Positions 39,061-49,800 of a DNA stretch of 64,000 bases are shown piece after piece. The number at the start of each line of letters is the position of its first letter. The stretch's first letter is position 1. The notes beneath the pieces are model-generated. The model saw nothing but the letters and a program-made list of their open reading frames with translations, had not been told where the DNA came from and ran no database searches. The stretch lies in the NCBI GenBank assembly GCA_938049385.1, contig CALIBQ010000015.1, forward strand, positions 1 to 64,000, given 5' to 3'. The position numbers were made by a program, and so were the translations under genes. This DNA is from an uncultured Anaerolineae bacterium (GTDB lineage Bacteria; Chloroflexota; Anaerolineae; JACIWP01).

Positions 39061-39207
39061 TCGGAAGTTCGCCGGCGGCTGGAAGCCGCCGGCTCAGGAA
39101 GCGAAGCCCCTGCGGGGCTTGGCAACGTACGCCTGGTGCTTCAGCGCCAGGCGAAGTGTTCGCACACACAGCCGCCGTTTCAAGTGCCAGGCTTTTTCGA
39201 CACCCTC
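39061..39207 (+). repeat. Diverged multi-hairpin repeat, copy E (left boundary unclear)
   Basis: GCCGGCGGCT-GGA-AGCCGCCGGC hairpin, GCGAAGCCCCTGCGGGGCTTGG, CCGTTTCAAGTGCC, right end GGCTTTTTCGACACCCTC like copy D. Confidence 0.6.
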
Positions 39208-39218
39208 ACTGCCGGCGT

Positions 39219-39247
39219 TTGCTTCGCCATGCGCTTTATGGTACGAT
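39219..39247 (+). promoter_or_regulatory. Putative promoter of the G5/PD40 gene
   Basis: TTGCTT-17 nt-TACGAT. Confidence 0.5.
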
Positions 39248-39266
39248 ATATTAATCCGGAGGGCAT

Positions 39267-40943
39267 ATGAATGGCAGGATGCGCGCGCTGCGCCGGCCAA
39301 TCGAGCTTCTCTTCACACTCCTTATCGGGGTGAGCATACTGCGGCTGACAGGGTGTCTGGCTCCGGCCTCAGCCGCCAAACGCGTCACCATCGAAACCAG
39401 CGACATGCGGCTGGTCATGTACACCACCGCCGGCACCGTGCGTGAGGTCCTCCAGCAGGCCGGCGTCTCCCCAGGACAAATGGACCGCGTCGAACCCGAC
39501 CTCTGGCAGGAAATTCAGGACGGCTCCACCGTGCGGGTGGTGCGGGTGGAAGTGCGCGAGGAGACGGAGCGCCGGCCCATCCCCTTCTCCCAAAAGATCA
39601 TCAAGAGCGAGGCCCTCCCACCGGGCGAGCGGAAACTGCTCCAGCTCGGGGTCAATGGTGAGGAGGAGATCGTCTACCGCATCGTGCTCGAGGACGGGCA
39701 GGTCGTCGAGCGCTCAGAGGCACTGCGCACCATCATCAAACCCCCGGTGGACGAGATCATCGCCGTCGGCCTGCAGGCAGACCTCCCATCGGTTCCCATC
39801 ACTGGTACCCTGGTCTATATCTCCGCCGGCAATGCCTGGGTCATGCGCGGCACCAGCGCCAGCCGCCGGCCGCTGACTTCTTCCGGTGACCTGGACGGCC
39901 GTGTGCTGGCGCTCTCGCCCGACGGGGAATGGTTGGTGTATTCGCGGGCGGAACCCCACGGCCGGCCCTATGTCCTCAATTCCCTCTGGATTGTTGGCAC
40001 CTCTATCCTCAACGAGCCGTCACATCCGCTGGGCATCGAGGGGGTAATATACGCCGAATGGCTGGCTGATGGCAAGGGCATCATCTATTCCACGGCGGAG
40101 CGCACCAGCGGCGCACCCGGCTGGCGTGCCCATAACGATATCTGGAAGGCGAATATCTACGGTCTGAGGCCGCCCGGCCGGCGCACCGGCAGTGAAAGGA
40201 TCACCGCCCTGACGCAGAAGCTCTTGGACCCGCCGGCGGAAACGGTCTATAGCTGGTGGGGCACCCATTTCGCCCTTTCCCCCGACGGCCGCTGGCTGGC
40301 CTACGGCCAGGCGGATGAGGTCGGTGTGATTGACCTGCGCAGTAACACCCGATCGCCCCTGCTCCATTTTGCCGCTTACCACACCTACGGAGAGTGGGTC
40401 TGGCTGTCGGAGCTGAGCTGGTCGCCTGACAGCCGCTATCTGGCCTGTTCCGCGCATGGGCAGGTGGAAGGCACGGACCCGGAGGACAGCCCGGTGTTTG
40501 ACCTGTGGGTGGTGGAGCGCACCGGGCAGGTGAGGGTGCCGCTGGCTCCGGACGTGGGGATGTGGACCGCGCCGGCCTGGTCGCCGGCCAGACGCCTGCC
40601 GGACGGTGAGAGAGCCAGCGTCATCGCCTTCGGTGTGGCCTACAGCCCGCGCAGTTCCCAGGACAGCCGCTATGATCTCTACGTGATGGACCGGGACGGG
40701 AGCAACCGCCGCAAGCTGTTCCCGCCGGCCGGCATGCCCGGCCTGGTGGCGCCGGAGCTGGCCTGGTCGCCCGACGGCCGACAGATGGTCATCGCGCACC
40801 AGGGATACTTGTACCTGCTTGATATAGAAAGCGGCACGTACCAGCAGTTGACTGCTGATGGGCAGAGTGGTCAACCGCGCTGGGCCGGCGAGGAGGATAT
40901 GGCATATGGCGAGGAAACCATCCCCAAGGATTCTGGTCGTTGA
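39267..40943 (+). CDS. DUF348/G5-domain protein with C-terminal TolB-like (PD40) propeller
   Basis: TIETSDMRLVMYTTAGTVREVLQQAGV (DUF348), IPFSQKIIKSEALPPGERKLLQLGVNGEEEIVYRIVLEDGQVVERSE (G5), repeated LSPDGRWLAYG / WSPDSRYLACSA / WSPDGRQMVIA. Confidence 0.85.
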   Translation: MNGRMRALRRPIELLFTLLIGVSILRLTGCLAPASAAKRVTIETSDMRLVMYTTAGTVREVLQQAGVSPGQMDRVEPDLWQEIQDGSTVRVVRVEVREETERRPIPFSQKIIKSEALPPGERKLLQLGVNGEEEIVYRIVLEDGQVVERSEALRTIIKPPVDEIIAVGLQADLPSVPITGTLVYISAGNAWVMRGTSASRRPLTSSGDLDGRVLALSPDGEWLVYSRAEPHGRPYVLNSLWIVGTSILNEPSHPLGIEGVIYAEWLADGKGIIYSTAERTSGAPGWRAHNDIWKANIYGLRPPGRRTGSERITALTQKLLDPPAETVYSWWGTHFALSPDGRWLAYGQADEVGVIDLRSNTRSPLLHFAAYHTYGEWVWLSELSWSPDSRYLACSAHGQVEGTDPEDSPVFDLWVVERTGQVRVPLAPDVGMWTAPAWSPARRLPDGERASVIAFGVAYSPRSSQDSRYDLYVMDRDGSNRRKLFPPAGMPGLVAPELAWSPDGRQMVIAHQGYLYLLDIESGTYQQLTADGQSGQPRWAGEEDMAYGEETIPKDSGR

Positions 40944-42510
40944 CGACGAACCCCTTGTCCTGCAAGCTCTCCAGGACAGCCTTCAGCGCAGAGGATACCG
41001 GGTGGACACTGCCTCCACCGGGCGAGAAGCCTTAGAGCAAGCGCGCGCTACTATGCCGGACCTTATCATCCTGGACCTGCTCCTGCCCGGCATGGACGGG
41101 TTCGAGGTCTTCCAAACGCTCAAGCGGGATGTCCAGACCCGACATATCCCCATTATCCTCCTGACCGGGGTGTACGACAGCGCGGAAACCATGCATGCCG
41201 GCTTTCAGATGGGTGCCGCCGGCTATATCATCAAGGAACGCGGCCCGAATTTCAACGCCGAGAAGCTGGCGCAGACGGTTGAGCAGGTGCTGGAGCACAC
41301 GCCGGCCGCCGCCCCCGCCGGCGCCTCCATCCTCATTATTGACGACGACCGGCTCCATCAGGCCGTCCTCCAGCGCAGTCTGGTGGAGGCCGGCTTTCAT
41401 GTCCGGCTGTCCTCTGAAGGAAAACGCGGCATGGAAATCGTCCAGGAGGATGCGCCGGACCTGGTTCTGCTGGACTACAGGCTCCCGGACACAGATGGGC
41501 TACAGCTCCTGCGCACACTGCGCTCCTCTTTCCCGGACATGGCTATCGTGTTCATGACTGCCTACGGCTCTGAGGAGGTCGCGGTCGAAGCACTGCGAAG
41601 CGGTGCGGACGATTACCTCATCAAGCCTTTCCGCCCCTGGCATATCCTCACCGTGGTCGAGGAGAGTTTGGAAAAGGCCCGACAGCGCCGGCTGACCCGC
41701 ATCCTGCTCGAAGAACTGCGCCAGTCCAACCTGCGCCTACGCGCCAAACAGCAGGAGCTGGAGGCAGAGCACCAGGCGCTCCAGGAAGCGTACCGCCAGT
41801 TGGAACAGTTTGACCAACTGAAAGAGGAATGGCTGAGCATGATGGTCCATGACCTGAAAAGCCCTATCGGCATCCTGCTCAGTGCGGTGGACCTGCTCGG
41901 CTCGGACTTCGAGCCCCAGATGGATGACGAACAGCGGGCGGTCCTTGAAAGCGCGCGCCGAGCCAGCGCACAGCTCCTCTCTATGATGAGCAATTTCCTG
42001 GATGTCCAGCGGTTGGAAGCGGGCAAACTGGCCCTGATCCGCACCCCGCTGAACCTGAACGAGCTGGTGCGGAACGCCGGCATGGCCGTCCTGCCGCGGG
42101 CGCGCGAACAGCAGGTGAGCATCTTCTTTGACTTGGACAGGGACCTGCCGGTAGTGCTGGCGGACGAGGATCTGATGGAGCGCGTGCTCGGCAACCTGCT
42201 GGACAACGCGTTGAAGTTCACGCCGGCCCAGGGCACCATCACATTGTTCACCCAGGCCGGCACCGATGAGGTGCGGGTTGGTGTGGCTGATACCGGCGAA
42301 GGGATCCCGGCAGGGGAGCGCCCGCGGGTTTTCGAAAAATTCACCCAGCTCCGCCGGCCGGGAAAGGGAGCGCGCGGCAGCGGCCTGGGGCTCACTTTCT
42401 GCCGGCTGGCCGTGGAGGCGCACGGCGGCCGCATCTGGGTCGAGGACAACCACCCTCGGGGAAGCCGCTTCATCTTCACACTGCCCCTGCAGGCTCCTCC
42501 TCAGGAGTGA
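40906..42510 (+). CDS. Hybrid two-component protein REC-REC-HisKA-HATPase
   Basis: ILVVDDEPLVLQAL...LIILDLLLPGMDGFEVF; ILIIDDDRLHQAVL...LVLLDYRLPDTDGLQLL; MVHDLKSPIGILLSA; VLGNLLDNALKFTP; GSGLGLTFCRLAVEAHGG. Confidence 0.95.
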   Translation: MARKPSPRILVVDDEPLVLQALQDSLQRRGYRVDTASTGREALEQARATMPDLIILDLLLPGMDGFEVFQTLKRDVQTRHIPIILLTGVYDSAETMHAGFQMGAAGYIIKERGPNFNAEKLAQTVEQVLEHTPAAAPAGASILIIDDDRLHQAVLQRSLVEAGFHVRLSSEGKRGMEIVQEDAPDLVLLDYRLPDTDGLQLLRTLRSSFPDMAIVFMTAYGSEEVAVEALRSGADDYLIKPFRPWHILTVVEESLEKARQRRLTRILLEELRQSNLRLRAKQQELEAEHQALQEAYRQLEQFDQLKEEWLSMMVHDLKSPIGILLSAVDLLGSDFEPQMDDEQRAVLESARRASAQLLSMMSNFLDVQRLEAGKLALIRTPLNLNELVRNAGMAVLPRAREQQVSIFFDLDRDLPVVLADEDLMERVLGNLLDNALKFTPAQGTITLFTQAGTDEVRVGVADTGEGIPAGERPRVFEKFTQLRRPGKGARGSGLGLTFCRLAVEAHGGRIWVEDNHPRGSRFIFTLPLQAPPQE

Positions 42511-42519
42511 CGGCGCCCC

Positions 42520-45500
42520 ATGCCTACCCCGCGCTCGGTAAAGCTGTCCCACCTTTTCCTGCTGATCCTGCTCCCACTGGTCTGCGCAGCGGCCGCCGGC
42601 CTGGCCTGGTCCGCTCTGCCGACGCCGGCCGCCCCCCTGCCGGGACCGGACCCGCGCATGTGGCCGCCCTACGGCATCAACCTTTCTCCCTGGCATCTGT
42701 CCGATGCGGGGTGGAACGCCCAACTGGATGAGGTCGAGCAAATCCTCCCGGGCGGCTGGGTGCGCGTCCGCTTCCGCTGGGCGGAGCTGGAGCCGGCACC
42801 CGGTCAGTTCGATTGGACGTTAGCGGACCGCATTGTGGGTGCCCTGCGCGGCCGGCGGTTGCGCCTGCTGGCTGTGCTGGAGACCAGCCCGGCCTGGGCA
42901 AGGGGCGAGCAGGACCAGGATAATCCCTATGCCCCGCCAAAAGAGCGCCGGCACTTCGGCGCCTTTACCGCGGCCTTCGCCGGCCGCTACGGGGACACAG
43001 CCGCCGCTTATCAAATTTGGGATGAACCCAACATCATCCCGCATTGGGGCAGCCGCTATGTGAACGCCGCAGAATACACCGACCTCCTGCGCGAAGCCGC
43101 CGTGCAGATTCGCTCCGTGGACCCCGACGCCGTTATCCTGGCCGGCGGGCTGGCGCCCAACATCGAACCCGGCGGCCTGAATCAAAGCGATATCATCTTC
43201 CTGCGGGAAATGTATGCCGCCGGCGCCGCGCAGTGGTTCGACGCGCTGGCCGCCAAGCCCTACGGCCTGCGCGCCGGCCCGGACGACCCACCGGACCCCA
43301 CCCAGCTCAATTTCCAGCGGGTCTCCCTTCTGCGCCAGGTGATGCTGGAAGCCGGCGACGGGGCTACCCCCATTTGGGGCGTGGAATTCGGCTGGAACAG
43401 CCTGCCGGCGGACTGGCAGGGTGCGCCATCCCCCTGGGGCACCACTGACGAGGAAACACAGGCCCGCTGGACGCTGGAGGCGGCCGGCATCGCCCACCGC
43501 TCCTGGCCGTGGATGGGGCCGCTCCTTTGGGCAGATTGGCAGCCCGATGCCCCGCCGGATGACCCGCGCTGGGGCTTCGCGGTGGTGGACAGCGAAGGCC
43601 GGCCGCGCCCGGTGCTGGCATCCCTGCGCGCCCTGCCGGCCCTCTCCCAAACCGCCGGCGCTGGCGTCCATGCCTTCTGGGAGCCTTCGGTGACCATCGA
43701 AGGGAATTGGCGCATCGCCCCTGATGGAGCCGACATCGGGGAGGATGGGGCGGTTATGCGCATCCGCTTCGTCGGGACGGGCATTGACCTGGCTGTGCGG
43801 CGCGGCCCCTATTGGGCCTACCTGGAGGTGGCCGTTGACGGCCGGCCGGCCAACGCCCTGCCGAGCGACGAGGCCGGCCGGAGCTACCTGGTGCTGTACG
43901 ACCCCCTGCGGGCGCCGGCGGTAGTACCGCTGGCGCGCGGCCTGCCGGCCGGCGAGCATGAAGCACGGATTGTCGCGCACGGCGGCTGGGACCAGTGGGC
44001 GCTGGCATATTTCGCTGTGCATGAGGGCACGCCGGCGCGGTCCCCCTGGCCGGCGGCCGCCGTAGGAGCGCTCGCCGGCCTGCTGATGGACACTGCCATC
44101 GTATTGGGTGTGCGTGGTGTGTTTCAAAAGCTGACCCTTTTGCTCGCCGGCCTATGGGGGAGGGCACATAATTGGTTCACGGGGCGGCCCCTCTCCCTGC
44201 GGATTACCATCCTGGCCGCCGCCGGCGCTCTCTTCCTCCTGGCGCAGGGTTCCATCTTGCCGCTGATCGGTCTGCTGGGCTGTGCTGTGATGATCCTGCT
44301 CTGGCCGCCGGCCGGCCTGGTCCTGGCGCCGGCGGGCTTCCCGCTCTTCCTGCGCCCGCCGGTGCTTTTCGGATACACTGTCCCCAATCTGGAATCCATC
44401 ATCTGGCTGACACTGGTTGGCCTGCTCTGGTGCACTGCACTGCGCGGCGGCCTGCGGGATTTGTGGAGCCGGCTCTGGCGGACCCGTTCCTGGGTAGATG
44501 CAGGGGTACTGGGATTGCTGTTTGCGGCCGGCCTGAGTACAATATTTGCTCAGCATCCGGGCACTGCTGGGCACGAGTGGCGTACGGTGTTCCTGGGGCC
44601 CGCCCTGCTGTACGGCCTCTGGCGGGCGATGCCGGGGGGCCGGCAGGAAGCGCAGTGGCGCTTGCTGGCCGTGGATGCGCTCATCGCCGGCGGAGTGATC
44701 GCCGCGCTGGCTGGCATCGTCCAGTGGGTCTCGGGCGCCGGCCTGATCACCGCCGAGGGGGTGGCACGGGTGCGCGCCTGGTACGGCTCGCCCAACAACC
44801 TGGCGCTGTACCTGGAGCGGCTGGTGCCGGTTGCACTGTCCATGGCGCTATTGGGGGGCGCCGGCCGCCGGCGTTTGACCTACGGCCTGGCGCTCCTGCC
44901 TCTGTTGACGGCGCTTTATCTCACGTTTTCGCGCGGCGCCTGGCTGTTGGGACTGCCGGCGTCCCTCATCGTGATGGGCGTAGCGCGCGGCGGCAGATGG
45001 CGCTGGGGGGCGCTGGCCGGCGTCCTGCTCATCGGCATAATGCTCCTGCCGCTGGCCGGCACGGAGCGCCTGCAGAGCTTGCTGGACACATCGGCCGGCA
45101 CCGGCTTCGTGCGCCTGAAGCTCTGGCAGGGCACCTGGAATATGATTCGCGAGCACCCGGTGCTGGGGGTCGGGCCGGACAATTTCCTGTACCTGTACCG
45201 CACCCGCTACGTCCTGCCGGCGGCATGGGAGGAGCTGAACCTCTCCCATCCGCACAACATCGTGCTGGATGCCTGGACCCGCACCGGCATATTGGGGCTG
45301 GCGTCACTGGGGGTCCTGCTGACGGCGTTGGTACGCCGGCTCTGGCGCATGTCGCGGCAGGCCGGGGAGCCGGCTGAGCGGGCGCTGTATATCGGCCTGC
45401 TGGGTTCGCTGGCCGCTTCCCTGGCCCACGGCCTGATTGACAATTCGTTTTTCCTGGTGGACCTGGCGATGGTATTGATGATGACCGCCGGCCTGGCGGC

Positions 45501-45531
45501 GCGCCCTGAACGGCCGGCGGAAGAACAATAA
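42520..45531 (+). CDS. Fusion: GH-A-like glycosidase ectodomain + O-antigen ligase (Wzy_C) membrane domain
   Basis: [34 protein letters not shown]; then multi-TM with [70 protein letters not shown]. Confidence 0.88.
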   Translation: MPTPRSVKLSHLFLLILLPLVCAAAAGLAWSALPTPAAPLPGPDPRMWPPYGINLSPWHLSDAGWNAQLDEVEQILPGGWVRVRFRWAELEPAPGQFDWTLADRIVGALRGRRLRLLAVLETSPAWARGEQDQDNPYAPPKERRHFGAFTAAFAGRYGDTAAAYQIWDEPNIIPHWGSRYVNAAEYTDLLREAAVQIRSVDPDAVILAGGLAPNIEPGGLNQSDIIFLREMYAAGAAQWFDALAAKPYGLRAGPDDPPDPTQLNFQRVSLLRQVMLEAGDGATPIWGVEFGWNSLPADWQGAPSPWGTTDEETQARWTLEAAGIAHRSWPWMGPLLWADWQPDAPPDDPRWGFAVVDSEGRPRPVLASLRALPALSQTAGAGVHAFWEPSVTIEGNWRIAPDGADIGEDGAVMRIRFVGTGIDLAVRRGPYWAYLEVAVDGRPANALPSDEAGRSYLVLYDPLRAPAVVPLARGLPAGEHEARIVAHGGWDQWALAYFAVHEGTPARSPWPAAAVGALAGLLMDTAIVLGVRGVFQKLTLLLAGLWGRAHNWFTGRPLSLRITILAAAGALFLLAQGSILPLIGLLGCAVMILLWPPAGLVLAPAGFPLFLRPPVLFGYTVPNLESIIWLTLVGLLWCTALRGGLRDLWSRLWRTRSWVDAGVLGLLFAAGLSTIFAQHPGTAGHEWRTVFLGPALLYGLWRAMPGGRQEAQWRLLAVDALIAGGVIAALAGIVQWVSGAGLITAEGVARVRAWYGSPNNLALYLERLVPVALSMALLGGAGRRRLTYGLALLPLLTALYLTFSRGAWLLGLPASLIVMGVARGGRWRWGALAGVLLIGIMLLPLAGTERLQSLLDTSAGTGFVRLKLWQGTWNMIREHPVLGVGPDNFLYLYRTRYVLPAAWEELNLSHPHNIVLDAWTRTGILGLASLGVLLTALVRRLWRMSRQAGEPAERALYIGLLGSLAASLAHGLIDNSFFLVDLAMVLMMTAGLAARPERPAEEQ

Positions 45532-45562
45532 ATTGGACGAGAGAATCGGGAGGAGGAATCCG

Positions 45563-46513
45563 ATGCGCGTGCTCATCACCGGCGGTGCCGGCTTCATTGG
45601 CTCTCACCTCTGTGACTATTTTCTGGAAAAGGGCCATACCGTCATCGCCATGGATAATCTGGTCACCGGCTCGACGCGCAATATCGAACATCTCATCGGC
45701 CATGAACGCTTCCTGTTCATCAAGCATGATGTAACCGAATACATCTACCTGAAAGGCCCGATAGACGCCGTCCTGCACCTGGCATCCCTGCCCAGCCCGG
45801 TGGACTACCTGCGTCATCCCATCAAGACCCTCAAGGTTGGCGCCCTTGGCACGCATAAGACCCTGGGTTTTGCTCTGGCCAAAGGAGCGCGCTATCTGCT
45901 GGCTTCCACATCGGAGGTCTACGGAGACCCGGAGGTGCATCCCCAGCCCGAATCATACTGGGGCCACGTCAACCCGGTCGGCCCGCGCGGCGTCTACGAC
46001 GAGTCCAAGCGCTTTGCTGAGGCCATGACTATGGCCTATCACCGCGCCCACGGCCTGGATACCCGCATCGTGCGCATCTTCAACACCTACGGTCCCCGCA
46101 TGCGTCTGGACGACGGCCGGGTAGTGCCCAACTTCATCAAGCAGGCCCTGTTGGGAGAGCCGCTGACAGTGTACGACTCTGGGGAGCGCACCCGCTCCTT
46201 CTGCTACGTCAGCGACCTGGTGGACGGCATCTACCGCCTGCTGATGTCCGACGAGGTGGAGCCGGTCAACCTAGGCAACCCCTGTGAGATCACCATCCGG
46301 GAGTTCGCCGAGAAGGTCAAGGAGATCGCCGGCAGTACCTCTCCCATCACCTACATCACGCCGGCCGATGACCGCACGCGCGACGACCCGCGCACCCGTC
46401 GGCCGGATATCTCCAAGGCGCGCCGCATCCTGGGCTGGGAGCCGAAGGTGAGCCTGGATGAGGGTCTGCGCCTGACCGTGGAGTGGTTCCGCGAGTACCT
46501 GGGGCTGAAGTAA
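45563..46513 (+). CDS. NAD-dependent epimerase/dehydratase (UDP-glucuronate decarboxylase-like)
   Basis: [37 protein letters not shown]...[19 protein letters not shown]-type; [26 protein letters not shown]. Confidence 0.95.
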   Translation: MRVLITGGAGFIGSHLCDYFLEKGHTVIAMDNLVTGSTRNIEHLIGHERFLFIKHDVTEYIYLKGPIDAVLHLASLPSPVDYLRHPIKTLKVGALGTHKTLGFALAKGARYLLASTSEVYGDPEVHPQPESYWGHVNPVGPRGVYDESKRFAEAMTMAYHRAHGLDTRIVRIFNTYGPRMRLDDGRVVPNFIKQALLGEPLTVYDSGERTRSFCYVSDLVDGIYRLLMSDEVEPVNLGNPCEITIREFAEKVKEIAGSTSPITYITPADDRTRDDPRTRRPDISKARRILGWEPKVSLDEGLRLTVEWFREYLGLK

Positions 46514-46526
46514 GGAGTAGCGGGGC

Positions 46527-47099
46527 GTGCACCGCCTGCTGGTACGGCCGTACCTTGCCCTGGTGCGCTGGTACTTCCGCCGGCTGAAACTGCCGGCCTC
46601 GCGCCTGGCCGATCTTTTCCGCCCGCGAGAGCGCTTCCTCCTGCCCTCCTTCGCCTCCCTGGAGGAGTTCGCCGGCTGGCTGGCCAACCACACCCGCTGG
46701 CGATCCGACCCGCTGGCCGGCGTCTTCGACATATTCCCCAGCCTGGAACACCTGGCCTGGCAGTTGCACCGCCGTGGATACGCGGCCGACGACTGCGACG
46801 GCCTGGCCTACTTGGCGGCCCAGGGAGCCCTGCAGTTCGCCGATGCCCCTGACCTGGTCTATATCGTTACGCTGGTGCTGGATCCGACGCGCCTGCCGCT
46901 ACAGCAGGCGGCCCACGTGCTGTGCATCTTCCGACATGCCGGCCGCTGGCGGGTCATCAGCAACAATGAGCTGTACCCCCAGTCGTATGCCTCGTTCTGG
47001 CGCGCCCTGACCAATAACCCGTACTCTCAGGGCCGCACCATCCTCTTTTACGAGCTTCGCGATGCCCATCTGCGGCCGGCCCGCGAGCCGGCGGCCTGA
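46527..47099 (+). CDS. Hypothetical protein, transglutaminase-like fold suspected
   Basis: DDCDGLAYLAA ... AAHVLCIFRHAGRWRVISNNELYP: Cys/His/Asn-like order. Confidence 0.55.
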   Translation: MHRLLVRPYLALVRWYFRRLKLPASRLADLFRPRERFLLPSFASLEEFAGWLANHTRWRSDPLAGVFDIFPSLEHLAWQLHRRGYAADDCDGLAYLAAQGALQFADAPDLVYIVTLVLDPTRLPLQQAAHVLCIFRHAGRWRVISNNELYPQSYASFWRALTNNPYSQGRTILFYELRDAHLRPAREPAA

Positions 47100-47179
47100 A
47101 CTTTTCCCCTTCTGACGGTTTCGCGCTATAATGTATACCGCCGGCCGGCAGTTATGCCGGCGCGACGGAAGGTAAGGAG

Positions 47180-48988
47180 ATGGATCAGGCGTATATCCGC
47201 AATTTCTGCATCATCGCCCATATTGACCACGGAAAATCGACGCTGGCGGACCGGCTGTTGGAATATACCGGCACGCTGAGCGCGCGCGAGCTCCAGGACC
47301 AGGTGCTCGACTCCATGGAGCTGGAGCGCGAGAAAGGCGTGACCATCAAAGCCTCCGCCGTGCGCATGCTCTACACCGCCGATGACGGCCAGCAGTACGA
47401 GCTGAACCTGATTGATACGCCCGGACATGTGGACTTCACCTACGAGGTCTCGCGAAGCCTGGCCGCCTGCGAGGGCGCCCTGCTCATCGTGGACGCCACC
47501 CAAGGTGTGGAAGCCCAGACCTTGGGCAACCTGTACCTGGCGCTGGAACAGGACCTGGCGATCATCCCGGCGGTCAATAAGATAGACCTGCCCTCGGCGC
47601 GGCCGGACGAGGTGGCCCAGGAGCTGGAGCATCTGCTGGGCACACCGGCGGACGAGGTCCTGCGCGTCTCCGCCAAAGAGGGTATCGGCATCAAGGACGT
47701 GCTGGAGCGCGTGGTGCAGGAAGTTCCACCGCCGCGCGGCCTGCGCAAACAACCCCTGCGTGCCCTGATTTTTGACTCCCATTATGACCCCTACAAAGGG
47801 GTCATCGCCTACGTGCGTGTGGTGGATGGCGAGGTGCGCCCCGGCCAGCAGTTAATGCTGATGGCCAGCCGGCGCAGGGCCGAAGCTCTCGAGGTGGGCA
47901 TCTTCCGCCCCGGCATGCAGGCGGTGGACATCTTGGAGGCCGGCGAGGTGGGCTACATCGCCACCGGCTTGAAGGAACTGCGCGATGTGCACGTGGGCGA
48001 TACCATCACCTGGTTCGACCAGCCGGCAGAAATCCCCCTGCCAGGATACCGCCCGGTCAAGCCTATGGTGTTCGCCGGCCTGTACCCTTCCGAACCCAAC
48101 GATTATGAACTCCTGCGCGATGCCCTGGCCAAACTCCAGCTCAACGACGCCTCCCTGACCTACGAGCCGGAGACCTCCCAAGCCCTGGGCTACGGCTTCC
48201 GATGCGGCTTCCTGGGCCTGTTCCACATGGAGATCATCCAGGAGCGCTTGGAGCGGGAATATGATCTGGACATCGTCTTCACCTCTCCCAGCGTCGAGTA
48301 TGAGGTCCTGCTGAAGGACGGCACCACCATCACCATTGACAACCCGGCCAAACTGCCGTCGGAAGAGCGCATCGCCGAAATCCGCGAGCCGTGGTTGAAG
48401 GTGAGCATTTTCACCCCGACGGAGTACATCGGCCCGGTGATGGAGCTGGTGGCGGGCCGGCGGGGCGAATTTATCGATATGGAATATCTCGATGAGCGGC
48501 GCGTTGTCCTGCGCTATCACATGCCCTTGGCGGAGATCGTGGTGGACTTTTATGACCGCTTGAAATCGGTCTCGCGCGGCTACGCCTCGCTGGACTATGA
48601 GTTCGAGGGGTATCGGCCGGCGGACCTGGTGAAGATTGACGTGCTGGTCAACGGTCAGCCGGTGGATGCGCTGTCCATCATCGTGCACCGTGACCAGGCC
48701 TATTACAAGGGCCAGCGGCTGGTGAGCAAGATGAAGCGCGTCATCCCGCGCCAGCTCTTCGAGATGCCCATCCAGGCCGCCATCGGCAAACGCGTGATCA
48801 GCCGCGCCAACATCAAGGCCCTGCGCAAGGATGTGCTGGCCAAGTGCTACGGCGGCGACGTTACCCGCAAGCGCAAACTGCTGGAAAAGCAGAAGGCCGG
48901 CAAGAAGCGCATGAAAGCGCTGGGCAATATCGAGATACCGCAGGAAGCCTTTATGTCCGTACTGCGGCTGGACGAGGAGGACGAGTAG
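47180..48988 (+). CDS. lepA: Elongation factor 4
   Basis: [29 protein letters not shown]...[11 protein letters not shown]...[25 protein letters not shown]-terminal [24 protein letters not shown]. Confidence 0.98.
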   Translation: MDQAYIRNFCIIAHIDHGKSTLADRLLEYTGTLSARELQDQVLDSMELEREKGVTIKASAVRMLYTADDGQQYELNLIDTPGHVDFTYEVSRSLAACEGALLIVDATQGVEAQTLGNLYLALEQDLAIIPAVNKIDLPSARPDEVAQELEHLLGTPADEVLRVSAKEGIGIKDVLERVVQEVPPPRGLRKQPLRALIFDSHYDPYKGVIAYVRVVDGEVRPGQQLMLMASRRRAEALEVGIFRPGMQAVDILEAGEVGYIATGLKELRDVHVGDTITWFDQPAEIPLPGYRPVKPMVFAGLYPSEPNDYELLRDALAKLQLNDASLTYEPETSQALGYGFRCGFLGLFHMEIIQERLEREYDLDIVFTSPSVEYEVLLKDGTTITIDNPAKLPSEERIAEIREPWLKVSIFTPTEYIGPVMELVAGRRGEFIDMEYLDERRVVLRYHMPLAEIVVDFYDRLKSVSRGYASLDYEFEGYRPADLVKIDVLVNGQPVDALSIIVHRDQAYYKGQRLVSKMKRVIPRQLFEMPIQAAIGKRVISRANIKALRKDVLAKCYGGDVTRKRKLLEKQKAGKKRMKALGNIEIPQEAFMSVLRLDEEDE

Positions 48989-49037
48989 CCCTCTTTTCAC
49001 AGCCCCGGCGTTCCTACAGCACAGAAAGGAGCATGCG

Positions 49038-49703
49038 ATGTTCGAGATTGACTGGAACGCCTATGAGCTGGTAGACCTCTCGTATGAGGTACAGGCCGGC
49101 CAAGATGGGGATCGTCCCTTCTTGGTCACCCCTTCCCGACTGGTAGATGGGTCGTACAAATACGACATCCAGACCCATTCCCACGTCGGTTCTCACGTGG
49201 AGTTCCCCCGCCACTTTTTCGGCGAGGGTGCCCGGGGCGTTACGGATTATCCGCCGGCCTACTTCCTGGGTCGGGCGGTGCTGTGCCGCATCCTCAAAGG
49301 GAGCGACCTGGCCATTCGCCCCGGTGACCTGGAGGCAGAGATCGGGGATATCATCCGGCCGGGCGACATCGTGGTTTTCCGCAATGATGGGCCGCGCTCG
49401 GACGATTTGGAACGCCTGCCGTACTTCACGCCGGCGGCCGCCCGCTGGCTGCGCGACCACCAGGTCAGGCTCATTGTGCTGGATACCATACGGCTGGGGG
49501 AAGACATCGAAGACATGCGGGCCTTCCACGAAATCCTGATGGGGCCGGGCGCAGAGGTGCCTTTCGTGGAATTCGTGAGCAATCTCGATGCGCTGACCCA
49601 GCGCGAGTTCTTCCTGATGTGCCCGCCGTATAAAGTGCGGGGGCTGGACAGCTCCTTCTGCCGGGTGCTGGCCATACTCGAACGGAACAACCGCATCGGT
49701 TGA
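49038..49703 (+). CDS. Cyclase family protein (kynurenine formamidase-like)
   Basis: VDLSYEVQAG...THSHVGSHVEFPRHFFGEGARGV. Confidence 0.8.
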   Translation: MFEIDWNAYELVDLSYEVQAGQDGDRPFLVTPSRLVDGSYKYDIQTHSHVGSHVEFPRHFFGEGARGVTDYPPAYFLGRAVLCRILKGSDLAIRPGDLEAEIGDIIRPGDIVVFRNDGPRSDDLERLPYFTPAAARWLRDHQVRLIVLDTIRLGEDIEDMRAFHEILMGPGAEVPFVEFVSNLDALTQREFFLMCPPYKVRGLDSSFCRVLAILERNNRIG

Positions 49704-49713
49704 GCATAGAAAC

Positions 49714-49740
49714 GCCCCGATAGACATTCTATCGGGGCTT
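49714..49740 (+). terminator. Intrinsic terminator-like hairpin
   Basis: GCCCCGATAGA-CAT-TCTATCGGGGC then TT. Confidence 0.6.
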
Positions 49741-49800
49741 CACGCGCCTCTTCCTGTCCCCTTCCCGACACGCCGGAAGGGCGGAGGTTAGGTTCCCCAT

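Noticed and set aside
42820-44127. 435-aa minus-strand ORF opposite the glycosidase-ligase fusion
   Set aside because: Antisense artefact; translation lacks domain features.
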